Shown: positions 6,692-12,866 of the stretch, one piece after another
How the letters are laid out: every line of letters starts with the position of its first letter
Numbering within the stretch: position 1 is the stretch's first letter
Assembly: GCA_020026435.1 (NCBI GenBank)
Contig: JAHHQK010000042.1
Coordinates: 1-17,889 of the forward strand
Direction: 5' to 3'
Origin: Alistipes sp.
GTDB lineage: Bacteria > Bacteroidota > Bacteroidia > Bacteroidales > Rikenellaceae
Length of the DNA stretch: 17,889 bases
The notes under the pieces: model-generated
Seen by the model: only the letters and a program-made list of their open reading frames with translations
What the model was told of the DNA's origin: nothing
The model's database searches: none
Translations under genes and position numbers: made by a program

Positions 6692-7336
6692 TCAATATTC
6701 CAGTCTCCAGAGAAGCTCCTCCCGCAAGAGGTTATCCGAGGGGGTATCGCCCAAACCGCGCACCACCCTTGCGACCTCCGCTTTGGCCTCCTCGCCACTC
6801 TCAGCCACAGCCGCCAGCATCGCCACACCGCCCTGGGCCACCAAGAGGGCGTCAAGCCCCGAAGCCGGAGCATGCACCGCCTCCAGAGCCGTCGGAATCC
6901 AGTCCGGGGTCACCTCCCCACTGCGGGCGGCACCCAACAGCGCGGCATAGCGCAACAACGGCTTCTCCGATGCACACCACTTCCCGAACAAAGGCCCGAA
7001 GCCCTCCATACGGCTCAACAGGGCAAAGGCCGCCTCCTCGGCCGTCTCACCGTCGGCAATACCTCCGGCCCAGAACTCCTCCTCGGCCTCCACCTTCGAG
7101 GCATCGGCCAGGTGCAGGGCCGCCAGGCGCAATTCACGCACATCCTGTTGCCACAGCATCCGCGCAAATTCGTGATCGGCCTCCTCCCCGCAGGCGATCT
7201 TGCGCACCGTCGGGAGGCTCACTCCATAGTTCAGACCGCTGGCACAACCCCTCAATTCCATCGAATCGGCCACCGCTCCGTTTCTCTCGCGCCGCATCTT
7301 GCCGAGCAGCGCCACCATTCTCGACGTCAGATCCAT
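6692..7336 (-). CDS. AlkD-like DNA alkylation repair / HEAT-repeat protein
   Basis: The 214-residue all-alpha protein has no signal peptide. The segment GLNYGVSLPTVRKIA (34-48) followed by DHEFARMLWQQDVRELRLAAL (54-74) resembles the AlkC/AlkD DNA-glycosylase family, in which helical repeats hold alkylated DNA. The repeats continue with FALLSRMEGFGPLFGKW (104-120) and later Ala-rich helices. It is somewhat shorter than AlkD of Bacillus, and I cannot confirm the catalytic Asp and Trp residues by eye, so it may be a non-catalytic relative. It follows the DUF4831 gene by 17 bp and shares its promoter and terminator. A second Met at residue 7 is an alternative start. Confidence 0.65.
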   Translation of the reverse strand: MDLTSRMVALLGKMRRERNGAVADSMELRGCASGLNYGVSLPTVRKIACGEEADHEFARMLWQQDVRELRLAALHLADASKVEAEEEFWAGGIADGETAEEAAFALLSRMEGFGPLFGKWCASEKPLLRYAALLGAARSGEVTPDWIPTALEAVHAPASGLDALLVAQGGVAMLAAVAESGEEAKAEVARVVRGLGDTPSDNLLREELLWRLEY

Positions 7337-7353
7337 CGTCTCACGCCCTGCGT

Positions 7354-8253
7354 TTACTTACGGCGGGGTGCGGCCACCCTGATCGTACGTCCGAACTCAA
7401 AGACCGGCAATACGGCACGCGTATATTCGCCCTCGCTGCCCATGACGATGCAGACCGACGGATCGGCCACACGACACGTCACCACGTTGCTCTCCTTGTC
7501 GGAGGCACGCAGCTCCTCGTCGGCAATGTTGCCCGAAGGCTCGATCTGCAGCAGGATCATATCGCCCGAAAGGTCGCTGGCAGGCAGCAGACCGGCCGTG
7601 GGGCTGATGCGGCAGACGACATACTGTTTCTTCGAGGACTCGGGGCAGACCACAAAGCGGCGGGTCTCGGTCGTCACCGTCAGCTTACCCAGGAAAAGCT
7701 CCAGGTAGGCCTGCTCCAGGCGGTTGATCTCGTTCAGAGCAGCCTCCAGACCTCCTCCGAACACATTCTCACCGGCCTCACCCGTGATCAGCTCCATGCG
7801 GTGACGGCGCAGCGAATAGATCGTGGCGGCGGCAGCCTCGGCGGCACTCTCCGGCGAGGAGAACTGCATCGAGTTCTTGTCGATCGGCATACGGGGGAAG
7901 TCATCGAAGGATTCGGCGTGCAACACCTCGCGCTCCTGCCTGGAGGCCGGAGCCTCGGCCTTGTAGGCCGTCCGGTCGTCGAGCAACGACACCTGTGCGC
8001 CCTTCACGCTCCAGGTCGTCTTGTCGGCCAACGAGGGACGCACCCCCAGGAACTTCTGGGCATAACGTGCATAAGGTCCGGCCACGACCTTCTCGCAGCT
8101 GACCTCCACATCGACGGCCAGGGTCGTGCGCGGCTGGCTGATGACCATTCCGCCGTTCACTTCGTTGGCACCCTGCATCTTGACATAGGGATTCTGAGCC
8201 ATGACCCCGCCCCCTATACATATCGAGGTCAACAAAAGCAACAATCGTTTCAT
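7354..8253 (-). CDS. Secreted DUF4831-type protein
   Basis: The 299-residue protein begins with a signal peptide (MKRLLLLLTSICIGGGVMAQ, cleavage expected after residue 19 or 20), so it is exported to the periplasm or cell surface. The mature part contains TTLAVDVEVSCEKVVAGPYARYAQKFLG (43-70), a stretch I associate with the Bacteroidota family DUF4831. A polar region follows with an SLRRHRMELITGEAGENVFGGGLEAALNEINRLEQAYLELF segment (146-186), then a beta-rich C-terminal half. No lipobox Cys or catalytic motif is visible. Function is unknown. The promoter at 8359-8391 and a leader of about 100 nt precede it, and the AlkD-like gene follows after 17 bp. Confidence 0.72.
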   Translation of the reverse strand: MKRLLLLLTSICIGGGVMAQNPYVKMQGANEVNGGMVISQPRTTLAVDVEVSCEKVVAGPYARYAQKFLGVRPSLADKTTWSVKGAQVSLLDDRTAYKAEAPASRQEREVLHAESFDDFPRMPIDKNSMQFSSPESAAEAAAATIYSLRRHRMELITGEAGENVFGGGLEAALNEINRLEQAYLELFLGKLTVTTETRRFVVCPESSKKQYVVCRISPTAGLLPASDLSGDMILLQIEPSGNIADEELRASDKESNVVTCRVADPSVCIVMGSEGEYTRAVLPVFEFGRTIRVAAPRRK

Positions 8254-8352
8254 AAGATTTTGGTTTTTATCCGTAACAAATCACCGAAGAACAGCCGGAC
8301 GTTCCTCTCGACGACCCTCCGTCGATCGAGGCCGCACCGCGCTCCGTCTCCG
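8254..8352 (-). other. Long GC-rich leader of the DUF4831 gene
   Basis: From the start site expected about 7 nt after the -7 box, the leader is about 100 nt. It contains CCTCGATCGAC...GTCGTCGAGAGG, which can pair around a short GGAGG-containing loop (about 8312-8339). No known riboswitch was recognised. Confidence 0.4.
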
Positions 8353-8358
8353 TTCATA

Positions 8359-8391
8359 CAAAGATACGGGATTTTTTGGATTGGCCTCAAA
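8359..8391 (-). promoter_or_regulatory. Promoter of the DUF4831-AlkD operon
   Basis: On the minus strand TATCTTTG (8359-8366) is a perfect TAnnTTTG -7 box. TTTG (8388-8391) lies 21 bp upstream and overlaps the trmN6 stop codon. This is one of the clearest Bacteroidota-type promoters in the window. Confidence 0.75.
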
Positions 8392-9094
8392 ATTTGAGGT
8401 AAAAATCGCCCGTCAAGGCTCTGTATTCCCCGGTGTACTCCTCGTGTCGGCCCGTGCCGATCGAGAGCAGACTCTCGTCGGGGGGCCTCACCTTCAGATC
8501 CGGAGTGAAGCGTTCCAGCTCCAGCAGCACCCGTTTGGGCGGGCGGCGCGGCGTGGTGCGCACAACGGTGCGACGGCACAGCACGAAACTCCCGACGGCA
8601 CTGCGCAGGAACTGCTCGGATTCGGTCAGCGGCAGCACCACGGCAAAGCGTCCTCCGGGATTGAGCAGGCGGCAGGCAGCCCGGCACAGATCCTCGAAAC
8701 TCAGGGTTAGCGTATGCCGCACACGGCTGCGTCCCTCGTCGGGCGGGAGCAGCGAGTCTACAAAAAACGGGGGATTCGACACAATGAGATCGAACGATTC
8801 CTCGGCGTGGAACTCCTGGACGGGACACTGCCCGAACTCCAGACGGTCGCCCCAGGGCGATTCGTCACCATTGCGGCGGGCCTCCTCCACGGAGTCGATG
8901 TCCACGCCCACAACCTCGGCCGCGGGGAATCGCTGGGCCATCATGATGGCAATGAGCCCCGTACCCGTACCTATATCGAGAATCCGTCGAGGTGAAAGGC
9001 CCGTTCCGGCCCACGCCCCCAGCAGGACACCGTCCGTGCCGACCTTCATCGAGCAGAGGTCTTGATGTATGGTAAATTGTTTGAATCGAAACAT
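8387..9094 (-). CDS. trmN6: tRNA1(Val) (adenine-37-N6)-methyltransferase
   Basis: The 235-residue class I SAM-dependent methyltransferase is of the YfiC/TrmN6 family, which methylates A37 next to the anticodon of tRNA-Val. The sequence shows the family N-terminus FRFKQFTIHQDLCSMKVGTDG (2-22), SAM motif I DIGTGTGLIA (40-49), an acidic end of strand 2 at VVGVDID (61-67), and motif IV SNPPFF (106-111) that positions the target adenine. RHTLTLSFEDLCRAACRLLNPGG is the usual post-motif. Length is normal. It lies 79 bp after the DUF2400 gene on the same strand and may be the last gene of the folP transcript; I see no clear promoter in the gap. Confidence 0.9.
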   Translation of the reverse strand: MFRFKQFTIHQDLCSMKVGTDGVLLGAWAGTGLSPRRILDIGTGTGLIAIMMAQRFPAAEVVGVDIDSVEEARRNGDESPWGDRLEFGQCPVQEFHAEESFDLIVSNPPFFVDSLLPPDEGRSRVRHTLTLSFEDLCRAACRLLNPGGRFAVVLPLTESEQFLRSAVGSFVLCRRTVVRTTPRRPPKRVLLELERFTPDLKVRPPDESLLSIGTGRHEEYTGEYRALTGDFYLKF

Positions 9095-9173
9095 GATATT
9101 CGGATTTTTGGTTCTTTTCGGCCTCCCCGGAGCGAGCGACGGCCGCTGAAGGCCGCCTTGTGGAGATCGTCTG

Positions 9174-9950
9174 TCACTCCAGCCCTCCGTCCATCCCCAC
9201 GCCGAACAGCGAGAAATCGTAGCGTGCGGGGTCCTCCTCCGAAAAACGGCGCAGGGACCGGGTCAGTTCCTCGACGGCCTTCCAGTCGTTCGAGCGGCGG
9301 GCAAGCAGTCCCAGCTCGCGCGACACCGCCCCCACATGGACATCCAGCGGGAGGTAGAGGGCCGACATCGGGATTTGAGTCCACTCCCCGAAGTCCACCC
9401 CGCGGTCATCGCGGCGCACCATCCACCTCAGATACATACAAAGGCGTTTGCAGGCCGCACCGCGACGGATCGACGAGAGGTGTTTCTCCGCCCTCGGGGC
9501 GTGTTCCCCGCGGAAGAACTCCTCGCGGAAATCGCCCAGCACCGTCCTCAGATCGCCACACTCCGCATAACGACCCTCGAAGTAGGCACCTATGCCCCCG
9601 AACTTTTGGTCCAGGCGGCGCAGGGCCATCACGAAATCGCGGAAATCCCCTCCGTTGAACGTGCGGTGGACAAACCCTCCGAGACGGTCCAGATCCCTTT
9701 CCGAAGCGTTCCTCACGAAGTCGGCCGGAGCGTTGTCCATAAACTGCATCATGCGGTGGGCATTGCGGACGATGGCCTTGCGGTTACCCCAGGCGATTGT
9801 GGCGGCAAAGAATCCGGCCACCTCACGATCCTTCCGATCCGAATAGCAATGAGGCACCGAAACGGGATCCTCTTCAATGAATTCGGGGCGGTTATAGCGG
9901 TCGTGGAGACGTTCCAGCAGATCGCGCAGTTCGTTGTCGCCGCCCATCAT
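9174..9950 (-). CDS. TIGR02757/DUF2400 family protein
   Basis: The 258-residue cytosolic protein has unknown function. The N-terminal LRDLLERLHDRYNRPEFIEEDPVSVPH, then DRKDREVAGFFAATIAWGNRKAI and HRTFNGGDF, and the later ACKRLCMYLRWMVRRDD and TQIPMSALYLPLDVHVGAVSRELGL are the family's conserved blocks. The KRLCMYLRWMVR and LDVHV pieces recall helix-hairpin-helix DNA glycosylases of the Nth/OGG type, so a nucleic-acid role is possible. Its ATG overlaps the lolD stop (ATGA at 9947-9950), so translation is probably coupled; the next codon is also ATG (9947). Family placement is confident and function is not known. Confidence 0.85.
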   Translation of the reverse strand: MMGGDNELRDLLERLHDRYNRPEFIEEDPVSVPHCYSDRKDREVAGFFAATIAWGNRKAIVRNAHRMMQFMDNAPADFVRNASERDLDRLGGFVHRTFNGGDFRDFVMALRRLDQKFGGIGAYFEGRYAECGDLRTVLGDFREEFFRGEHAPRAEKHLSSIRRGAACKRLCMYLRWMVRRDDRGVDFGEWTQIPMSALYLPLDVHVGAVSRELGLLARRSNDWKAVEELTRSLRRFSEEDPARYDFSLFGVGMDGGLE

Positions 9951-10603
9951 CCGCAGATTTGTCCGTCCGACATCACGATCCTACGATCGGCCATGGCAGC
10001 CAGGCTCTCGTCGTGGGTCACGATCACGACGGTCTGCCCCAGGCTATCCCTCAGATCAAAGAACAGGCGGTGGATCTCGTCACGGTTGTGCGAGTCGAGA
10101 TTTCCCGAAGGCTCGTCGGCCAGGAGTACGGCCGGAGCGTTGATCAGGGCGCGGGCAATGGCCACACGTTGCTGTTCGCCACCCGACATCTGGGCGGGTT
10201 TATGGTCGTGGCGGTGGCTCAGCCCCACCATGTCGAGCAGTTCCGCGGCCTTACGTTCGACCTCCTCGCGGGAGCGGCCGCCGATCAGACCCGGGATGCA
10301 GACATTCTCGAACGCCGTAAATTCGGGCAGCAGGTTGTGGAACTGGAAGACAATGCCGATCCGCTCGTTACGGAACTTCGACAGGGCCTTGTCGCCCAGC
10401 ACAAAGAGGTTCTGTCCGTCGATCTCGACCCGTCCGCTATCGGGGTACGACAGCGAGGCCATGATCTGCAACAGAGTGGTCTTGCCCGCACCGCTGGCCC
10501 CGACGATCGAAAGCACCTCGCCGCGTGCGACCTCCAGCGAGACGCCCTTCAGCACCTCGACATCCGAAAACCGTTTGTGGATATTTTCAACCTTGATCAT
10601 CAT
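9947..10603 (-). CDS. lolD: LolD/MacB-type ABC transporter ATP-binding protein
   Basis: The 218-residue ATPase belongs to the class that powers FtsX-fold permeases, including lipoprotein release (LolCDE). All catalytic motifs are intact: Walker A GASGAGKT (35-42), Q-loop Gln86, signature SGGEQ (139-143), Walker B VLLADE (158-163) with Glu163, the NLD D-loop (167-169) and the switch His196. SGNLD after Walker B and FQFHNLLPEF around the Q-loop are typical of LolD. The ATG at 10603 overlaps the folP stop as ATGA; a second ATG follows directly. No LolC/E permease is beside it, so the partner must be elsewhere. It could serve the FtsX-like permease at the left edge, but that is only a possibility. 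Confidence 0.88.
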   Translation of the reverse strand: MMIKVENIHKRFSDVEVLKGVSLEVARGEVLSIVGASGAGKTTLLQIMASLSYPDSGRVEIDGQNLFVLGDKALSKFRNERIGIVFQFHNLLPEFTAFENVCIPGLIGGRSREEVERKAAELLDMVGLSHRHDHKPAQMSGGEQQRVAIARALINAPAVLLADEPSGNLDSHNRDEIHRLFFDLRDSLGQTVVIVTHDESLAAMADRRIVMSDGQICG

Positions 10604-11439
10604 CCTGCGTTTTGTTGTTGGAAGATCTCGAACAGGCGCACCGTCTCCACGGCCTCCCGCACGTCGTGGACCCTCAGGATCGAGGCTCCTTGGCGCAGGC
10701 ACTCCCAATCCAGGGCGATGGTACCCGTCAGCGACTCGTTGGGCGTGAGGCCCAGGGCGCGGAAGATCATCGACTTGCGCGACAATCCCGCCAGGACGGG
10801 AAATCCCTGCTCAACCAGGCGGTGCAGCCCTCCCAGCAGCTCATAGTTCTGTTCGAGGGTCTTGGCGAATCCGAATCCGGGGTCGAGGATGATCCTGTCG
10901 CGGGCGATACCCGACTCCAGCAGGAAATCGACGCGGCGGTCGAAATAGGAAACCACCTCGGTGGTGATGTCGCGGCGGTAGTCCGTACGGGACTGCATGG
11001 TCTGCGGATCGCCCTTCATGTGCATGGCCAGGTAAGGCACGCCGCAGCGGGCCACCGTGGGAATCATCCCCGGGTCGAGTTCTCCGGCCGAGATGTCGTT
11101 GACGATCACCTCGCCGAACCGGTCCAGGGTGCGCTCCACGACCTCACTGCGGAACGTGTCGATCGACACGGCCATCGTCGGGGCCACGCGGCGCACGGCA
11201 CCCACACCCTCGGCCACGCGGCGCCACTCTTCTTCGACGGGTACGACCTCCGCACCCGGACGCGACGAGTAACCGCCCACGTCGATGATCGAAGCACCCT
11301 GGCTCACAGCCTCTTCGACACGTTCCTCCACGGCCTTTTCATCGGATTTGCGGCTCCCGGCATAGAACGAGTCGGGCGTAACATTGAGAATCGCCATCAC
11401 CTGCGGATGCGAATAATCGAGTTCTATTTTATGATCCAT
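10600..11439 (-). CDS. folP: Dihydropteroate synthase
   Basis: The 279-residue cytosolic enzyme condenses p-aminobenzoate with 6-hydroxymethyl-dihydropterin diphosphate in folate synthesis; it is the sulfonamide target. The TIM-barrel motifs are all present: ILNVTPDSFYAGSR (17-30), GASIIDVGGYSSRPGA (48-63), SIDT (92-95), NDISAG (114-119), LDPGFGFAK (185-193), SRKS (220-223) and RVHDV (256-260). Length is normal and no key residue is missing. It appears to be the first gene of a tight operon with lolD and the DUF2400 gene. Nothing here points to acquired resistance (sul); it looks like the chromosomal enzyme. Confidence 0.96.
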   Translation of the reverse strand: MDHKIELDYSHPQVMAILNVTPDSFYAGSRKSDEKAVEERVEEAVSQGASIIDVGGYSSRPGAEVVPVEEEWRRVAEGVGAVRRVAPTMAVSIDTFRSEVVERTLDRFGEVIVNDISAGELDPGMIPTVARCGVPYLAMHMKGDPQTMQSRTDYRRDITTEVVSYFDRRVDFLLESGIARDRIILDPGFGFAKTLEQNYELLGGLHRLVEQGFPVLAGLSRKSMIFRALGLTPNESLTGTIALDWECLRQGASILRVHDVREAVETVRLFEIFQQQNAG

Positions 11440-11739
11440 TTCTCTGCGGTTTTATCGTTTTTTGGGTTTTCCATGATCCTGAGGATCTGCTCCGCGTGCG
11501 CATGACGGCGGGCAGTTCCGCGGGAATTCTACCCCGTGCGGGTACTCCGAGGTTCTGCGGTCTATCCTGCGGTCCAGGCTCGGTTTTCCGAGTTTCACCC
11601 CATCCTTTTTCGGAAGATCCGTCCACACCCGGAGGTTTTCCGAAAAAAGGCGGCGGTCATACGGCCTCGGAGGTATAACGGACAGAAGAGGGGAATATTC
11701 CGTGAATTGCGCCCCGTGGGGGATTCTGGGCCGGGGTTG
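11440..11739. other. Intergenic region between coaE and folP
   Basis: This 300-bp stretch holds no convincing gene and must contain the coaE 3' end and the folP promoter, both for the minus strand. I see no TAnnTTTG box close to folP. Several inverted repeats are present: a 13-bp palindrome GATCCTGAGGATC (11475-11487), TACCC/GGGTA (11530-11544), CTCGG-TTTT-CCGAG (11579-11592) and the longer pair at 11606-11647. Confidence 0.55.
11606..11647. terminator. Inverted repeat TTTTTCGGAA / TTCCGAAAAA, possible coaE terminator
   Basis: Ten perfectly complementary bases (11606-11615 and 11638-11647) flank a 22-nt GC-rich loop; two further G-C pairs are possible with a one-base bulge. The A and T runs lie inside the stem, giving a run of T on the 3' arm for either strand. 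It lies about 90 bp after the coaE stop. Confidence 0.4.
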
Positions 11740-12375
11740 TCAGTTGACCTCCTCGTGCGGGAGGCATTTCCCCCTTTTCTGACGTTCCACCTCAGCCTCG
11801 TGGCGGAAGGCCCGGTCGAGGTGATCGACCTCGGGAGCAAGCTCCTCGCGCAGGATGTTGACCAGCACATAGTCGGCACGCGAGGCCACCTCGTCGTCAC
11901 TCATCTGCACGGCGATCCTGCGGCGGATGGCCTCGCGGTCACATCCATCGCGCTGTGCGGCACGCTCGATCCTCAGTTCCAGGGGTGCCATCACGGCAAT
12001 CGTATGATCAACATGACCTTCAAGTCCCGCCTCGAATAAAATGGCACTCTCCAGCACCACATAATCCCCCTGCTGACGCTCCGCCCACTGGCCGAAATCG
12101 CGCATCACGGCCGGATGGACCAGCGCATTGAGGGCCGCCAGAGCCTCCCCGTCGGAGAACACCCGTGCGGCAAGGGCCTTGCGGTCGAGGCTCCCCTCGC
12201 GGTAGATCTCCTCGCCGAAGTAGGCCTTGATCGCCTCACGCAGCAGTTCGTTTTCCGTCATCAGACGTTTGGCCTCGGCATCCGAGTCATAGACCGCGAT
12301 GCCCCGCTCTTGAAAAAGGCGGCAAACAGTGCTCTTTCCGCACCCGATGCCGCCTGTTATACCTATTTTAATCAT
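11740..12375 (-). CDS. coaE: Dephospho-CoA kinase
   Basis: The 211-residue enzyme phosphorylates dephospho-CoA in the last step of coenzyme A synthesis. The start of the protein is the P-loop (MIKIGITGGIGCGKST, Walker A at 8-16), followed by the family motif VYDSDAEAKRLM (28-39), SLDRKALAARVF, LVHPAVMRDF, VLESAILFEAG and an RIERAAQRDG lid with RR. I chose the ATG at 12375, which overlaps the ybbR-like stop by 8 bp; an ATG at 12393 would add six residues. The overlap means the two genes are translated from one message. Confidence 0.95.
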   Translation of the reverse strand: MIKIGITGGIGCGKSTVCRLFQERGIAVYDSDAEAKRLMTENELLREAIKAYFGEEIYREGSLDRKALAARVFSDGEALAALNALVHPAVMRDFGQWAERQQGDYVVLESAILFEAGLEGHVDHTIAVMAPLELRIERAAQRDGCDREAIRRRIAVQMSDDEVASRADYVLVNILREELAPEVDHLDRAFRHEAEVERQKRGKCLPHEEVN

Positions 12376-12766
12376 CTTTACTGGGTTGTTCAATTTGTGG
12401 GACCTCTCCGATCGAGATCACCTTGATATCGCTCATCCTCACCGATATGGCATTCTGCAACGACGTACGGTCGATCTCCAGCATCGTCTGTCCCTGTTCG
12501 TTGACCAGATCCACGAATTTCAGCTCCGTGAGCGGCACCTTGAGTGTCTTGTTCATATAGACCCGATAGCCGAACAGGTTGGTTCCCACCCCTTCGACCA
12601 CACAAGTCACCTCGAACTTCCGACCGTCGACATTGATCCGCATGACTTGTTCGGTCGTGTAGGTATAGCCCAACTTGGCAATATACCACAGTATAAACGA
12701 CGCCACCAGCAACGACAAAAAGACCGGCGAAATATAGCGACGCATCTTATCCAGAATATGCTCCAT
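12368..12766 (-). CDS. Short YbbR-like membrane-anchored protein
   Basis: The 132-residue protein has one N-terminal membrane helix (about 13-31, SPVFLSLLVASFILWYIAK) and an exported part with the beta-rich pattern YTTEQVMRINVDGRKFEVTCVVEGVGTNLF. This fits the YbbR/CdaR-like proteins found next to coaE in Bacteroidota. Those I know are usually over 300 residues, so this is a short version. I chose the ATG at 12766 (MEHILDKMRR); an upstream ATG at 12823 would lie only about one turn from the promoter's -33 box and is unlikely. The family assignment rests on location and general pattern more than on a clear motif. Confidence 0.55.
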   Translation of the reverse strand: MEHILDKMRRYISPVFLSLLVASFILWYIAKLGYTYTTEQVMRINVDGRKFEVTCVVEGVGTNLFGYRVYMNKTLKVPLTELKFVDLVNEQGQTMLEIDRTSLQNAISVRMSDIKVISIGEVPQIEQPSKDD

Positions 12767-12792
12767 GAGTTTTAATACAACATTCTTACGGG

Positions 12793-12823
12793 CAAAGATA
12801 AAAAATAAAACGGACTGCCGCAA
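12793..12823 (-). promoter_or_regulatory. Promoter of the ybbR-like-coaE operon
   Basis: On the minus strand TTGC (12820-12823), a 19-bp spacer and TATCTTTG (12793-12800) match the Bacteroidota -33/-7 pair; the -7 box is perfect. The ATG is 26 bp further down. The -33 box lies in the loop of the secDF terminator. Confidence 0.75.
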
Positions 12824-12840
12824 CCGGTAGTCCGTTTTAT
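12805..12840 (-). terminator. Intrinsic terminator of secDF
   Basis: ATAAAACGGACT (12805-12816) and AGTCCGTTTTAT (12829-12840) pair perfectly over 12 bp, with a possible extra CCG/CGG stem in the 12-nt loop. In the minus-strand transcript the stem ends in TTTTATTTTT. It begins 27 bp after the secDF stop. Confidence 0.85.
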
Positions 12841-12866
12841 TTCCCGAGGTTTTTTCTTACCTCCGA

